A stretch of DNA of 43,588 bases, taken from JBGPOS01 sp041488155 (GTDB lineage: Bacteria > Chloroflexota > Dehalococcoidia > Tepidiformales > Tepidiformaceae). Shown here piece by piece: positions 32,772 to 39,875 of the stretch (position 1 is the stretch's first letter; each line of letters starts with the position of its first letter). The notes beneath the pieces are model-generated. The model did not search any database. It was not told where the DNA came from and was given only the letters and a program-made list of their open reading frames with translations. Location: assembly GCA_041488155.1 (NCBI GenBank), contig JBGPOS010000032.1, forward strand, positions 1 to 43,588. The letters are read 5' to 3'. The translations under genes and the position numbers were made by a program.

Positions 32772-33339
32772 CGGAGATCAGCCCCTGTTCCTGGAGTACT
32801 CCGCCCAGCTTGAGGAGGGCCAGGCGGAGGCGGCTGCGGACGGTGGGCGGCGGCACCGCGAGGAGTTTCCCGACTTCCTGGCTGGTGAGCCCGTGGAAGT
32901 AGACGAGCTCGACCGCGCTGCGTTGCTCGCTCGGAAGAGACTGCATGGCCGCACGCACCTGCGCCCCGATGATAGCGCGTTCGGCTTCGACGTCTGTCCG
33001 GTCGGCTGCGGGGTGCTCGAGTGCTCCTTCGAGCGACCAGAGTTCCGGGGCGCGCCGCCGCCGCCGCCGAAGCTCATCGAGGCAGAGATTGCGGGTGATC
33101 GAAAGGACCCAGTTGGGCACACCTGCCCGCGCCGGATCGTAGAGTTGGGCGCTGCGCCAGATCCTGACAAACGTCTCTTGTACCGCCTCTTCCGCGTCGG
33201 ACTCCGCGGCGAGAATCCGCAGCGCGAAGGCAAAGCATTGACGGTGGAAGCGGTCGTAGAGCGCGCCAAGCGCCGCTTCGCGCCCGGCGGCGATCGCCGC
33301 GAGCAGGTCGCTGTCGTCGGCGAGGCTGTAGTCGCTCAC
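32764..33339 (-). CDS. ECF-family RNA polymerase sigma factor (SigK-like)
   Basis: A 191-residue sigma factor with a GTG start. Region 2 (about 20-95) has LYDRFHRQCFAFALRIL, EEAVQETFVRIWRSA and WVLSITRNLCLDELRRRRRR. Region 4 (about 125-185) is a helix-turn-helix with LPSEQRSAVELVYFHGLTSQEVGKLL and VRSRLRLALLKL. The region 4 and anti-sigma partner place it near the SigK/SigL (ECF19-like) group. It directs polymerase to a small set of stress genes and usually to its own operon. No clear ECF promoter with AAC at -35 is seen before it; the gap upstream has a repeated 12-mer. Confidence 0.93.
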   Translation of the reverse strand: MSDYSLADDSDLLAAIAAGREAALGALYDRFHRQCFAFALRILAAESDAEEAVQETFVRIWRSAQLYDPARAGVPNWVLSITRNLCLDELRRRRRRAPELWSLEGALEHPAADRTDVEAERAIIGAQVRAAMQSLPSEQRSAVELVYFHGLTSQEVGKLLAVPPPTVRSRLRLALLKLGGVLQEQGLISVD

Positions 33340-33357
33340 TGTGCCTGTTGTACGCCT

Positions 33358-33407
33358 GCGCGGGACAGGATGATCACATCCGAAGCTGACTGTCAGCGCG
33401 GGACAGG
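33358..33407. repeat. 12-bp direct repeat with a 13-bp palindrome between
   Basis: GCGCGGGACAGG occurs at 33358-33369 and 33396-33407. Just before the second copy is GCTGACTGTCAGC (33385-33397), a perfect 13-bp inverted repeat with a central T that contains the amidohydrolase stop codon. The block fills the 53-bp gap between the amidohydrolase and the sigma gene. Confidence 0.4.
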
Positions 33408-34655
33408 CTTGCCATCCATGTAGACGGCTGAGATGGACCGCGTGTTGGCGATGTCTTCGAGGGGGTCACGATCGAGGAGGACGAGGTCCGCGCGACGGCC
33501 CGGAGCGATGACCCCGAGGTCTTCGCGGTGAAGCCAACGGGCGGGGCGACCGGTGGCGTTGAGCAAGACCTCGCGCGCCGGGATCGCCTTCGCAAGCAGC
33601 GAGAGTTCGATGTGATAGCCGTAGCCGGGCGGGACGCCAACGGCGCCGCAATCGGTGCCGGGAAGGACGAGCACGCCGCCGCGGTGCATCTGCTCGACGA
33701 GCCGGATCATGTTGCCAGCTGACCGCGAGAGGTCGACCGGAACGGGGCCAGGGGCGCCCGCAGCGCGAGCGGCCATCCGCTGCCGCTGGGCAGGCGTGAA
33801 CGCGGCGTCTTCCTCTTCCGTGATGCCGAGATCGGTGCGGCCGCCCAGGACGAGGGTGGGGTCCATGATCGTCCCCGCCGCGGCCATGGCAGCGATGAGC
33901 CGCTTCGCCGGGTCGCCGAGCGGGTCGATCGCCTCCCAGCCCTGGCGGACCTTCAACCAGTAGCCGGGGAAGCCCATCGTCTCGCCCGGGCCGAGTGCGT
34001 GCTGGTGCGGGACAAGATCCCGATAAACGCTGAGCTGGAGGTGCTCGAGGCAGCCGATGCCCGCGGCGATCGCCTCGCTGGCAGTGGTGGCGGTGAGGTG
34101 GCCGGTGACAGGGACGCGGCCGGCGATGGTGCGGATGGCGTGACGCACGAGGTTGGGCGGCAAACCTGCATAGAGCTTTATCCCGTCGACACCGGCGGCG
34201 AAGTCGCGAGCGAGCGTCGCCTCGACGTCGGATTCCGTGCGGTGGATCTCCATGCCCGTGCCGGTGCCGAGAGGCGCGGCGCCCCAGCTCGGCGGGTCGC
34301 CTTCGACGAATGCGCCCACGGTGAGCATCCGCGCGCCCGGCACTTCGCCGCGCCGCTGGCGGTCACGAAGGGCGATGACAGATTCGAAAACGCCACCCAG
34401 ATCCTTGACGGTCGTGACGCCCATCCGGGCGTAGGTCGAGAGGCCTTCCTCCCCGAACAGCGTGACGTGGGCGTGACAGTCGATCATGCCAGGCATCGCG
34501 AAGCGGCCGTTGGCCTCGACGACTTCGGCGCCGGCAGCGGAGAGGCCAGGGCCGACGGCCTTGAATCGGTCGTCCTCGATGAGGATGTCCGCGGCTTCGG
34601 GCCCGTTGCCGGCGCCGTCGAACAGCCGGGTGTTGCGGATCAGTGTGCGCGGCAT
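33393..34655 (-). CDS. Amidohydrolase, imidazolonepropionase/prolidase-like
   Basis: A 420-residue metal-dependent hydrolase from the ATG at 34653-34655, which has GAGAGGAG about 9 nt upstream. It has the beta-sandwich start TLIRNTRLFDGAGNGPEAADILIEDDRF, the H-x-H metal motif in PGMIDCHAHVTLFG, the ligands in VPVTGHLTA and IGCLEHLQLS, and the Asp of LPGTDCGAVG. LGVIAPGRRADLVLLDRDPLEDI is the standard C-terminal block. Relatives open cyclic amides, hydrolyse dipeptides or degrade xenobiotics. It is divergent from the first of two coupled kinase genes, and a shared pathway is possible. There is no signal peptide. Confidence 0.9.
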   Translation of the reverse strand: MPRTLIRNTRLFDGAGNGPEAADILIEDDRFKAVGPGLSAAGAEVVEANGRFAMPGMIDCHAHVTLFGEEGLSTYARMGVTTVKDLGGVFESVIALRDRQRRGEVPGARMLTVGAFVEGDPPSWGAAPLGTGTGMEIHRTESDVEATLARDFAAGVDGIKLYAGLPPNLVRHAIRTIAGRVPVTGHLTATTASEAIAAGIGCLEHLQLSVYRDLVPHQHALGPGETMGFPGYWLKVRQGWEAIDPLGDPAKRLIAAMAAAGTIMDPTLVLGGRTDLGITEEEDAAFTPAQRQRMAARAAGAPGPVPVDLSRSAGNMIRLVEQMHRGGVLVLPGTDCGAVGVPPGYGYHIELSLLAKAIPAREVLLNATGRPARWLHREDLGVIAPGRRADLVLLDRDPLEDIANTRSISAVYMDGKPVPR

Positions 34656-34705
34656 GGGCGAAGCTCCTCTCGGCGGACGTCTGGCGACGCTGCCGGGGCA
34701 GCAGA

Positions 34706-34711
34706 GATAAT
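34706..34711 (+). promoter_or_regulatory. -10 element GATAAT, predicted leaderless start of the kinase pair
   Basis: GATAAT is followed by 7 nt and the ATG at 34719. An earlier in-frame ATG at 34710 overlaps the hexamer and is less likely. No ribosome site is seen. Confidence 0.45.
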
Positions 34712-34718
34712 GTGCGGC

Positions 34719-35654
34719 ATGATACCCGCCGCCGAAGACTTCGAGCGCCGCCTGCACCGGGAGCCGGGCTTTGAGGCCGCACGGGTTGTGGACCTGCGGC
34801 CGGTCGAGGGCGGGGCCTCAAACATCACCTGCAAGGTCAGGCTGCAAGGAGCGTCTGTAGCCGCAGTGGCCCTCCGGTTGCAACGAGAGCGAGGGATCTT
34901 CGAGCCCTACGACGTGCTGCGCGAGGGAAGGGTTCTTCGGCATCTTGCTGCGTCGCCAGTGCCTGTGCCCGCGGTGCTGATGGAGGAGGCAGACGCGTCT
35001 GTGCTCGGCGGGCCGTTCATCGTGCTGGAGTGGGTGGACGCGCCGCACATGGGCGAGGCCGGGCCCGAGGCGAGCTTCGGCGCCTACACCGCCGCCGTCG
35101 CAGCGATCCACGCCCTCGACTGGCGGAGCCTTGGCCTGGACTTCCTCGGCGTCCCGCCCTCCCCCCGAGCCGGGATCGAGACCGAGATAGAGGCAGTTGC
35201 GGCGCGGATGCCTGCCTTCGAATGCGAACGGGAGCCCTTGCTGGCCCGTGCGCTGGCCGCGCTGCGGAAGGCGGTCCCGGGCGACGGGCGGCTCGCGCTC
35301 TGCCAGGGGGACATCAACGTCTTCAACTACCTTTTCCGCGCGCAGAAGGTGGTCGCAGTCGTGGACTGGGAGCAGGCGCGGATCAGCGACCCGCGGTCGG
35401 ACATCGGCCAGCTGGTGGCCCTTTCGCACTTGAAAGGTGCGCCGTTCGGACCCGCAAACGAGGTGCCCTTCGTCCGGGCCTACGAAGCTACGACCGGCGC
35501 AGCGCTCCCGGGGATGGAGTTCTTCCGGGCGCGCTGGCTGTTTGAACTCGGGGTCATCTACTACGGCTGGAAAGCGTTCAACGATTCGGACCCCTGGTAC
35601 TCCTGGCGCGACCTTTTTCGTCTGCTCGAACAAGCGCTCGCTGAGCTGGACTGA
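34719..35654 (+). CDS. APH-family phosphotransferase with altered catalytic loop (first of pair)
   Basis: A 311-residue kinase of the aminoglycoside phosphotransferase fold. The nucleotide loop region is VEGGASNITCKVRLQ and the hinge is PFIVLEWVDAPH. The catalytic loop reads CQGDINVFN: the catalytic Asp198 and metal Asn203 are kept, but the usual His is Gln196. The second metal motif VVDWEQARISDPRSDIGQ is normal (Asp216). The downstream kinase starts at TGATG, sharing one base with this stop, so the two are made together. They may form a heteromer or act in sequence. Related kinases act on hydroxyacyl-CoAs, but the substrate here is not known. Confidence 0.85.
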   Translation: MIPAAEDFERRLHREPGFEAARVVDLRPVEGGASNITCKVRLQGASVAAVALRLQRERGIFEPYDVLREGRVLRHLAASPVPVPAVLMEEADASVLGGPFIVLEWVDAPHMGEAGPEASFGAYTAAVAAIHALDWRSLGLDFLGVPPSPRAGIETEIEAVAARMPAFECEREPLLARALAALRKAVPGDGRLALCQGDINVFNYLFRAQKVVAVVDWEQARISDPRSDIGQLVALSHLKGAPFGPANEVPFVRAYEATTGAALPGMEFFRARWLFELGVIYYGWKAFNDSDPWYSWRDLFRLLEQALAELD

Positions 35655-36628
35655 TGGACTGGCGTTCAGCGCTGCTCGCCTATCTCCGTGAGCGGCTGCC
35701 TTCGGCCGAGCGGTTGGAGTTCACTCGGGTGGCCAGCATGCCGGCCGGGGCGAGCAACGAAACGGTCTCGCTCGACCTCCTCGTAGCCTGCGACGGCAAG
35801 GAGTGGACCCTTCCGCTGGTGCTACGGCCCGAACGGCAGGACGGGATCCTCGCGCCGTACGACGTGGAACGGCAGTTCCGGACCATGCGCTGCCTCGCCC
35901 GCACGGCCGTGCCCGTGCCCGCGGTCTGCTGGTACGAACCGAGAAGCGACGTGCTGGGCGCCCCGTTCTTCTTCATGGAGCGTGTAGTTGGCGACACGCT
36001 GCCGCTGTTCTGGTACGGGGCCCGGTCGCCACGCTTGCACGCAGCGGCGGAGGCGCTGGCACACGTCCACTCGGTCGACTGGCGCCGGGCGGGACTGTCG
36101 TTCTTACTCCCGGGAGGATCGGCCGAACAGCCTCTCTCGCCGTTCGCCTGCGAGATCGAGGCCTGGAAGCGGAGGGCCGAACGGCTGGGGGTGGACAGCG
36201 ATCCTCTGCTCGTGGCGCTGGGACGCTACCTGGCCGCCAACGAGCCTGCGGACGCGCGCCACGCTTTGCTCCACGGCGATCCGAATCTGGGAAACTACCT
36301 GGTGCGCGGCGACGAAGTCGTCGCGGTGCTCGACTGGGAGCTCGCGGCAATTGGTGACCCGAGGTCGGACCTCGGGTTCTACGCAGCGCTGCTGGCGGTC
36401 TTTGGCGGCATGACCGGGAGTGGAGGCCGCAGCCTCCTTTCGGACGCCTACGCAGAGGTCACGGGGACGCCCCTGGTGAACCTGGCGTACTACGAGGCCT
36501 TTGGTCTGTACCGGATGGCGGTCGTCATGGCCGGGTGGGGTGGGCGGATGGGCGGGTTCGGGTTCTACGGCACCGGGACTATCGCCCTCCGGCTTTCGGA
36601 GCTACTCGGCCCGCGCTGGGCAGCGTGA
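35654..36628 (+). CDS. APH-family phosphotransferase, canonical (second of pair)
   Basis: A 324-residue kinase, homologous to its upstream neighbour. The N-lobe has ASMPAGASNETVSLDLLV and LPLVLRPERQDG; the hinge is PFFFMERVVGDTLP. The catalytic loop LLHGDPNLGN (His207, Asp209, Asn214) and the metal motif VLDWELAAIGDPRSDLGFY are standard. This is the ACAD10/11-like branch, whose known members phosphorylate 4-hydroxyacyl-CoAs. The gene overlaps the one before it by one base, and its last 50 bp overlap the end of the convergent histidine kinase gene. The pairing of a canonical and an altered kinase is unusual. Confidence 0.87.
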   Translation: MDWRSALLAYLRERLPSAERLEFTRVASMPAGASNETVSLDLLVACDGKEWTLPLVLRPERQDGILAPYDVERQFRTMRCLARTAVPVPAVCWYEPRSDVLGAPFFFMERVVGDTLPLFWYGARSPRLHAAAEALAHVHSVDWRRAGLSFLLPGGSAEQPLSPFACEIEAWKRRAERLGVDSDPLLVALGRYLAANEPADARHALLHGDPNLGNYLVRGDEVVAVLDWELAAIGDPRSDLGFYAALLAVFGGMTGSGGRSLLSDAYAEVTGTPLVNLAYYEAFGLYRMAVVMAGWGGRMGGFGFYGTGTIALRLSELLGPRWAA

Positions 36629-38072
36629 AGACGAAGGTCGTGCCCCTGCCCTCTTCGCTCGTGGCCCAGATCTCCCCTCCGTGTGCGCGGATCACTTCGC
36701 GGGTGATGGCCAAACCGAGGCCATAGCCCTCGCCGTTGCGCGACGAGCCTGCGCGGTAGAAGCGTTCGAAGAGGTGGGGGACATCGGCTGCCGGGATCCC
36801 GGTTCCGGAGTCGCTGACCGTGACCTGGACCAACCCGCCCCGAGCCTCGCGAGAAGCGAGCCGAACCGCGCCGCCGGGAGGCGTGTGGCGGAACGCGTTA
36901 TCGAGGAGATTCGTGAGGACCTGCTCCAGGCGGTCGTAGTCGCCGAGGATGCGCCCCGAACCGCCGGAGTGGATCTCTAGCCGCACCCGCCCTTCCTCGC
37001 TGCGGAGGGCGAACACTTCCGCGACGTGTTCGAACAGCTCGCCGAGGTCGATCGCCTCCTGGCGCATGGAAATCTGGCCGCTTTCGATGCGGGAAAGGTC
37101 GAGGAGTTCTTCGACAAGACGGAGGACGCGGGCCGATTCGTCGCTGATGACCTTCGCTGAGCGCTCGATCCCGGGACGGTCGTCGATCGTGCCATCGAGC
37201 ATCGCCTGGCTGAAGCCGCGAATCGACGTCAGGGGCGTCTTGAGTTCGTGGGAGATGTTGGCGAGGAAGTCGCGCAGCGTCTGCTGGGAGAGTTGGACCT
37301 CTTCGGTCATGCGGTTGAAGTTCGCAGCCAGGTCGCGCACTTCGCGAGGGCCCGTGGCGGGCACGCGCTGGCGGTAGTTGCCCCGCGCCACGCTCCGGGC
37401 GGCGCGGGCGATGTTGCGCAGCGGCGCGGCCACGCTCTGGGACAGGAGAAAGCCAAGGACGAGCGCCGCGGCCACGCCGATCAGTCCGGAAAAGAGCAGG
37501 CGGGGAAACAGATCGCCGATGACCTCGCCGAGGCTGGCGGCCGGGCGGGCCACCACGATTGCGGCCGCTTCGGAGCCGGGGAAAGCGTCGAGGACGTTCT
37601 TGCTGAGCGGCATCGCCACGCAGAGGAGCTTCCCCCCGGTCTGGAGGTCGACCTCGCAGTGGCCAGGGTTGCGCACGGCAGTAGCGCCCGGGTCAGGCAG
37701 CTGAAGTTTCTTGACCGCGGCGCCTTCGAACGACGAGGAGCTCGCCCAGAGTCCGGGCAGCACGTGGCCGTCGCGATCGACGACGGCCAATGAGGTCGCG
37801 CTCGAAACGCCGCCGGTTTCACGGTTGGTGAGGAACGAGCGAAGAAGAAGCAGGAGGTCGGACGGCGTCTGGGTGCGGCGATCGGCCACGGCGTTTCTGA
37901 TCTCGGTGTTGGCCTGCGAATCGATCAGCCGCCCAAGGTCTTCCAAGTTCCCGTAGGAGATGTTGTCCCGGTAGCCGCCCAGGAGCAGAAAGAGGCTGAG
38001 CGCGGCGAGGCCGAGGGTCACGCCGATGATCACGAGGTAGGTGAGGAAGAGGCGGACCTGCAGGCTTCCCAT
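36579..38072 (-). CDS. Sensor histidine kinase with extracytoplasmic sensor domain
   Basis: A 497-residue membrane kinase. Transmembrane helices at about 8-31 and 190-211 enclose an outer sensor domain of about 155 residues with LAVVDRDGHVLPGLW, probably a Cache/PAS-like fold. HAMP (212-264) follows, then HisKA with His275 in ANISHELKTPLTSIRG, and an ATPase domain with Asn392 (LLDNAFRHTPPG), DSGTG (421-425) and GYGLGLAITRE. It lies 27 bp after its response regulator gene. Position beside pst-phoU suggests phosphate sensing, but PhoR proteins usually have little outer domain, so another signal is possible. The end of the gene overlaps the convergent kinase gene by 50 bp. Confidence 0.92.
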   Translation of the reverse strand: MGSLQVRLFLTYLVIIGVTLGLAALSLFLLLGGYRDNISYGNLEDLGRLIDSQANTEIRNAVADRRTQTPSDLLLLLRSFLTNRETGGVSSATSLAVVDRDGHVLPGLWASSSSFEGAAVKKLQLPDPGATAVRNPGHCEVDLQTGGKLLCVAMPLSKNVLDAFPGSEAAAIVVARPAASLGEVIGDLFPRLLFSGLIGVAAALVLGFLLSQSVAAPLRNIARAARSVARGNYRQRVPATGPREVRDLAANFNRMTEEVQLSQQTLRDFLANISHELKTPLTSIRGFSQAMLDGTIDDRPGIERSAKVISDESARVLRLVEELLDLSRIESGQISMRQEAIDLGELFEHVAEVFALRSEEGRVRLEIHSGGSGRILGDYDRLEQVLTNLLDNAFRHTPPGGAVRLASREARGGLVQVTVSDSGTGIPAADVPHLFERFYRAGSSRNGEGYGLGLAITREVIRAHGGEIWATSEEGRGTTFVFTLPSAGRVAPKAGGR

Positions 38073-38099
38073 CGGCGGCCCGACCTCCAGCGCCAGGAA

Positions 38100-38780
38100 T
38101 CAGGACGGGGATTCGATGAGTTTGTAGCCTACGCCCCGGAGCGTCTCGATCTGCACCCTCGCACCGGTCAATTTCGACCGCAGGTGCTGGACATGAACAT
38201 CGACGGTGCGGGTTTCTCCCGCGTAGTCGTAACCCCAGACCGTTTCAAGGAGCTGGTCGCGGGTGAACGCTATCCCCGGGTTCTCGACGAATGCCACGAG
38301 GAGATCGAACTCTTTGGTGCGCAGCGAGATGGCCGTCTCGTCGATCTTCGCCTCGCGGCGCGCCTTGTCGACCGACAGGTTCGCGACGGCGAGCGCCTTC
38401 TGCGGCCGCCGGCCGCCTTCGAAGCGGCGAAGAATCGCCTTAACGCGAGCGACCATCTCGCGGGGGTTGAACGGCTTGGTCATGTAGTCGTCGGCGCCGA
38501 TTTCGAGACCGACGATCTTGTCCACATCGTCGCTGCGAGCAGTCAGCATGAGGATCGGGACATCGTGTTCGCGGCGCAGCTCGCGGCAGACTTCGAAGCC
38601 ATCCATTCCCGGCATCATTACATCCAGGATGACCAGGGCGGGAGGGGACTGCTGGAAGCGGGCTATCGCCTCCCGGCCGTTCGTCGCCGAATCGACCGCG
38701 AACCCCTCTTTTTCGAGGTACAGCGCGGCGAGGTCACGAATGTTCTGTTCGTCGTCGACTACGAGGATTCTTTGAGCCAT
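38100..38780 (-). CDS. OmpR/PhoB-family response regulator (second system)
   Basis: A 226-residue transcription factor. The receiver has the acidic pocket VVDDEQN (Asp9-Asp10), the phosphoacceptor Asp53 in LVILDVMMPG, and DDYMTKPFNPRE with the conserved Lys. The winged-helix domain (about 130-224) has ISLRTKEFDLLVAFVENPG, VDVHVQHLRSKLTG and TLRGVGYKLIE. It is transcribed away from the aquaporin-pst genes, from a 303-bp shared region, and is followed by its kinase. It is a candidate regulator of pst-phoU, competing for that role with the system at 2.3-4.4 kb. Confidence 0.93.
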   Translation of the reverse strand: MAQRILVVDDEQNIRDLAALYLEKEGFAVDSATNGREAIARFQQSPPALVILDVMMPGMDGFEVCRELRREHDVPILMLTARSDDVDKIVGLEIGADDYMTKPFNPREMVARVKAILRRFEGGRRPQKALAVANLSVDKARREAKIDETAISLRTKEFDLLVAFVENPGIAFTRDQLLETVWGYDYAGETRTVDVHVQHLRSKLTGARVQIETLRGVGYKLIESPS

Positions 38781-39083
38781 AGGGGGCGCGGCACCATTGG
38801 CCTGAGTCTGGCCACTCGTCCAGTATGCGCCGAGGGCTCCAGGCCTGCTACCCGGTCGGCGGGATAGGGTGGCACTCCTGAAGCCCTCGACAGCCAGAGG
38901 GGTTCGGCGGGTGGGGCCGTTTCCACCCGCTTCACGATCAAGGTTCGTTCGGCCACGTAAGGAGGGGATGTGAGCCTCGCAAACATCGTGTAAAAACCGC
39001 GATCGAAGCTGTGATGCCAGCCGCTGTGCAATTCACACCCGGTTAATCGCGGATCCTTACACTGCCACGATGGCCTCGGAGAG
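38781..39083. other. 303-bp divergent control region with hairpin and mini-ORFs
   Basis: This gap separates the second regulator gene from the aquaporin gene. It holds a perfect 8-bp hairpin (GCGGGTGG 38907-38914 with CCACCCGC 38923-38930), an orphan AAGGAGG (38959-38965) followed by a 7-codon frame from GTG 38970 to TAA 38993, the PHO-box-like repeat at 39031, and a -10 TACACT at 39058. Six nt after that -10, an ATG at 39070 opens a 6-codon frame that ends at 39090, overlapping the aquaporin start at 39084. No known riboswitch motif was found. Confidence 0.45.
39031..39063 (+). promoter_or_regulatory. PHO-box-like repeat and -10 of the aquaporin gene
   Basis: ATTCAC (39031) and GTTAAT (39042) are 11 bp apart. 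TACACT, a good -10, starts 16 bp after the second unit, and there is no -35, as expected for a promoter in which a PhoB/PhoP-type activator replaces the -35 contact. Confidence 0.6.
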
Positions 39084-39758
39084 ATGTTGAAGCCGTTGCC
39101 TCAGATTGCGCCCTACCTGGCCGAAGCGCTCGGGACCTTTGCCCTGGTGTTCGCCGGACCGGGCTCGATCGCCGTCGACGCGGCCAGCGGGGGCCAGGTC
39201 ACCGACGTCGGCATCGGCCTCGCCTTCGGGCTCATCGTCATGAGCATGATCTTCTGCCTTGGCCACGTCTCGGGTTGCCACATCAACCCGGCGGTAACCG
39301 TGGCCTTCCGTGCCGCGGGCCGCATCTCGACTCCGCGGGCCGCAGGGTACGTGGCGGCGCAGTTGGCCGGAGCAACGCTGGCCGCCCTGGCAGTACGAGC
39401 AATCGTCGGCGACGCCGGCGACGTCGGAGCGAGCACGCCGCACATCGGCGGGGCGAGCGCGGCCTTCTGGTCCGAGCTCGTCCTCACGTTCTTCCTGGCG
39501 CTCGTCATCTTCAGCGTGGCAACCGACGAACGGGCCGAAGGGCAGCTGGCGGCCCTGGCCGTGGGTGGCTACGTCGCCTTCGCGGCGACCGCCTGGGGGC
39601 CGGTGGCGAACGCCTCGATGAACCCCGCCCGCAGCTTCGGCCCCGCTGTCGCGTCAGGCGTTTGGGAGGCGCACTGGGTGTACTGGGTAGGCCCGATCGC
39701 CGGCGCGCTCATCGCCGCCGCCGCCTACGAGGTGCTCAGGCGCCAGAAGCCGGCGTAG
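39084..39758 (+). CDS. MIP-family aquaporin / aquaglyceroporin
   Basis: A 224-residue channel with six membrane helices and two half-helices. The two NPA boxes are GCHINPAVTVAF and NASMNPARSFGPAV, and the start is the usual YLAEALGTFALVFAGPGSI. The helix before the second NPA reads GGYVAFAATAWGPVANAS, closer to NIP/AqpS-like channels than to water-only AqpZ, which has His there; permeation of small uncharged solutes such as glycerol or arsenite is therefore plausible, as inference. It stands where pstS is often found, between a Pho-type regulator and pstC, and has its own PHO-box-like site. Confidence 0.9.
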   Translation: MLKPLPQIAPYLAEALGTFALVFAGPGSIAVDAASGGQVTDVGIGLAFGLIVMSMIFCLGHVSGCHINPAVTVAFRAAGRISTPRAAGYVAAQLAGATLAALAVRAIVGDAGDVGASTPHIGGASAAFWSELVLTFFLALVIFSVATDERAEGQLAALAVGGYVAFAATAWGPVANASMNPARSFGPAVASGVWEAHWVYWVGPIAGALIAAAAYEVLRRQKPA

Positions 39759-39791
39759 GCCCGCGGCGGAGGCCGGACCCGCCGGCCTCTC

Positions 39792-39824
39792 GTTAATCCG
39801 CTGTTAACGGTTGTTCCATAGCTT
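39792..39824 (+). promoter_or_regulatory. PHO-box-like repeat and -10 of the pst operon
   Basis: GTTAAT (39792) and GTTAAC (39803) are 11 bp apart. TAGCTT, a fair -10 (39819-39824), starts 16 bp after the second unit, the same distance as in the aquaporin promoter. This is the best of the four sites because the target operon is the classic one for phosphate control. Confidence 0.7.
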
Positions 39825-39875
39825 CAGACTGATTGCCTCGAGCGCGATAACTCCGCGGAGTCGAAGGGGGAGAGG

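Noticed and set aside
38781..39030. Riboswitch (cobalamin, glycine or c-di-GMP type) before the aquaporin gene
   Set aside because: None of the conserved core sequences was found; only one GC-rich hairpin is clear.
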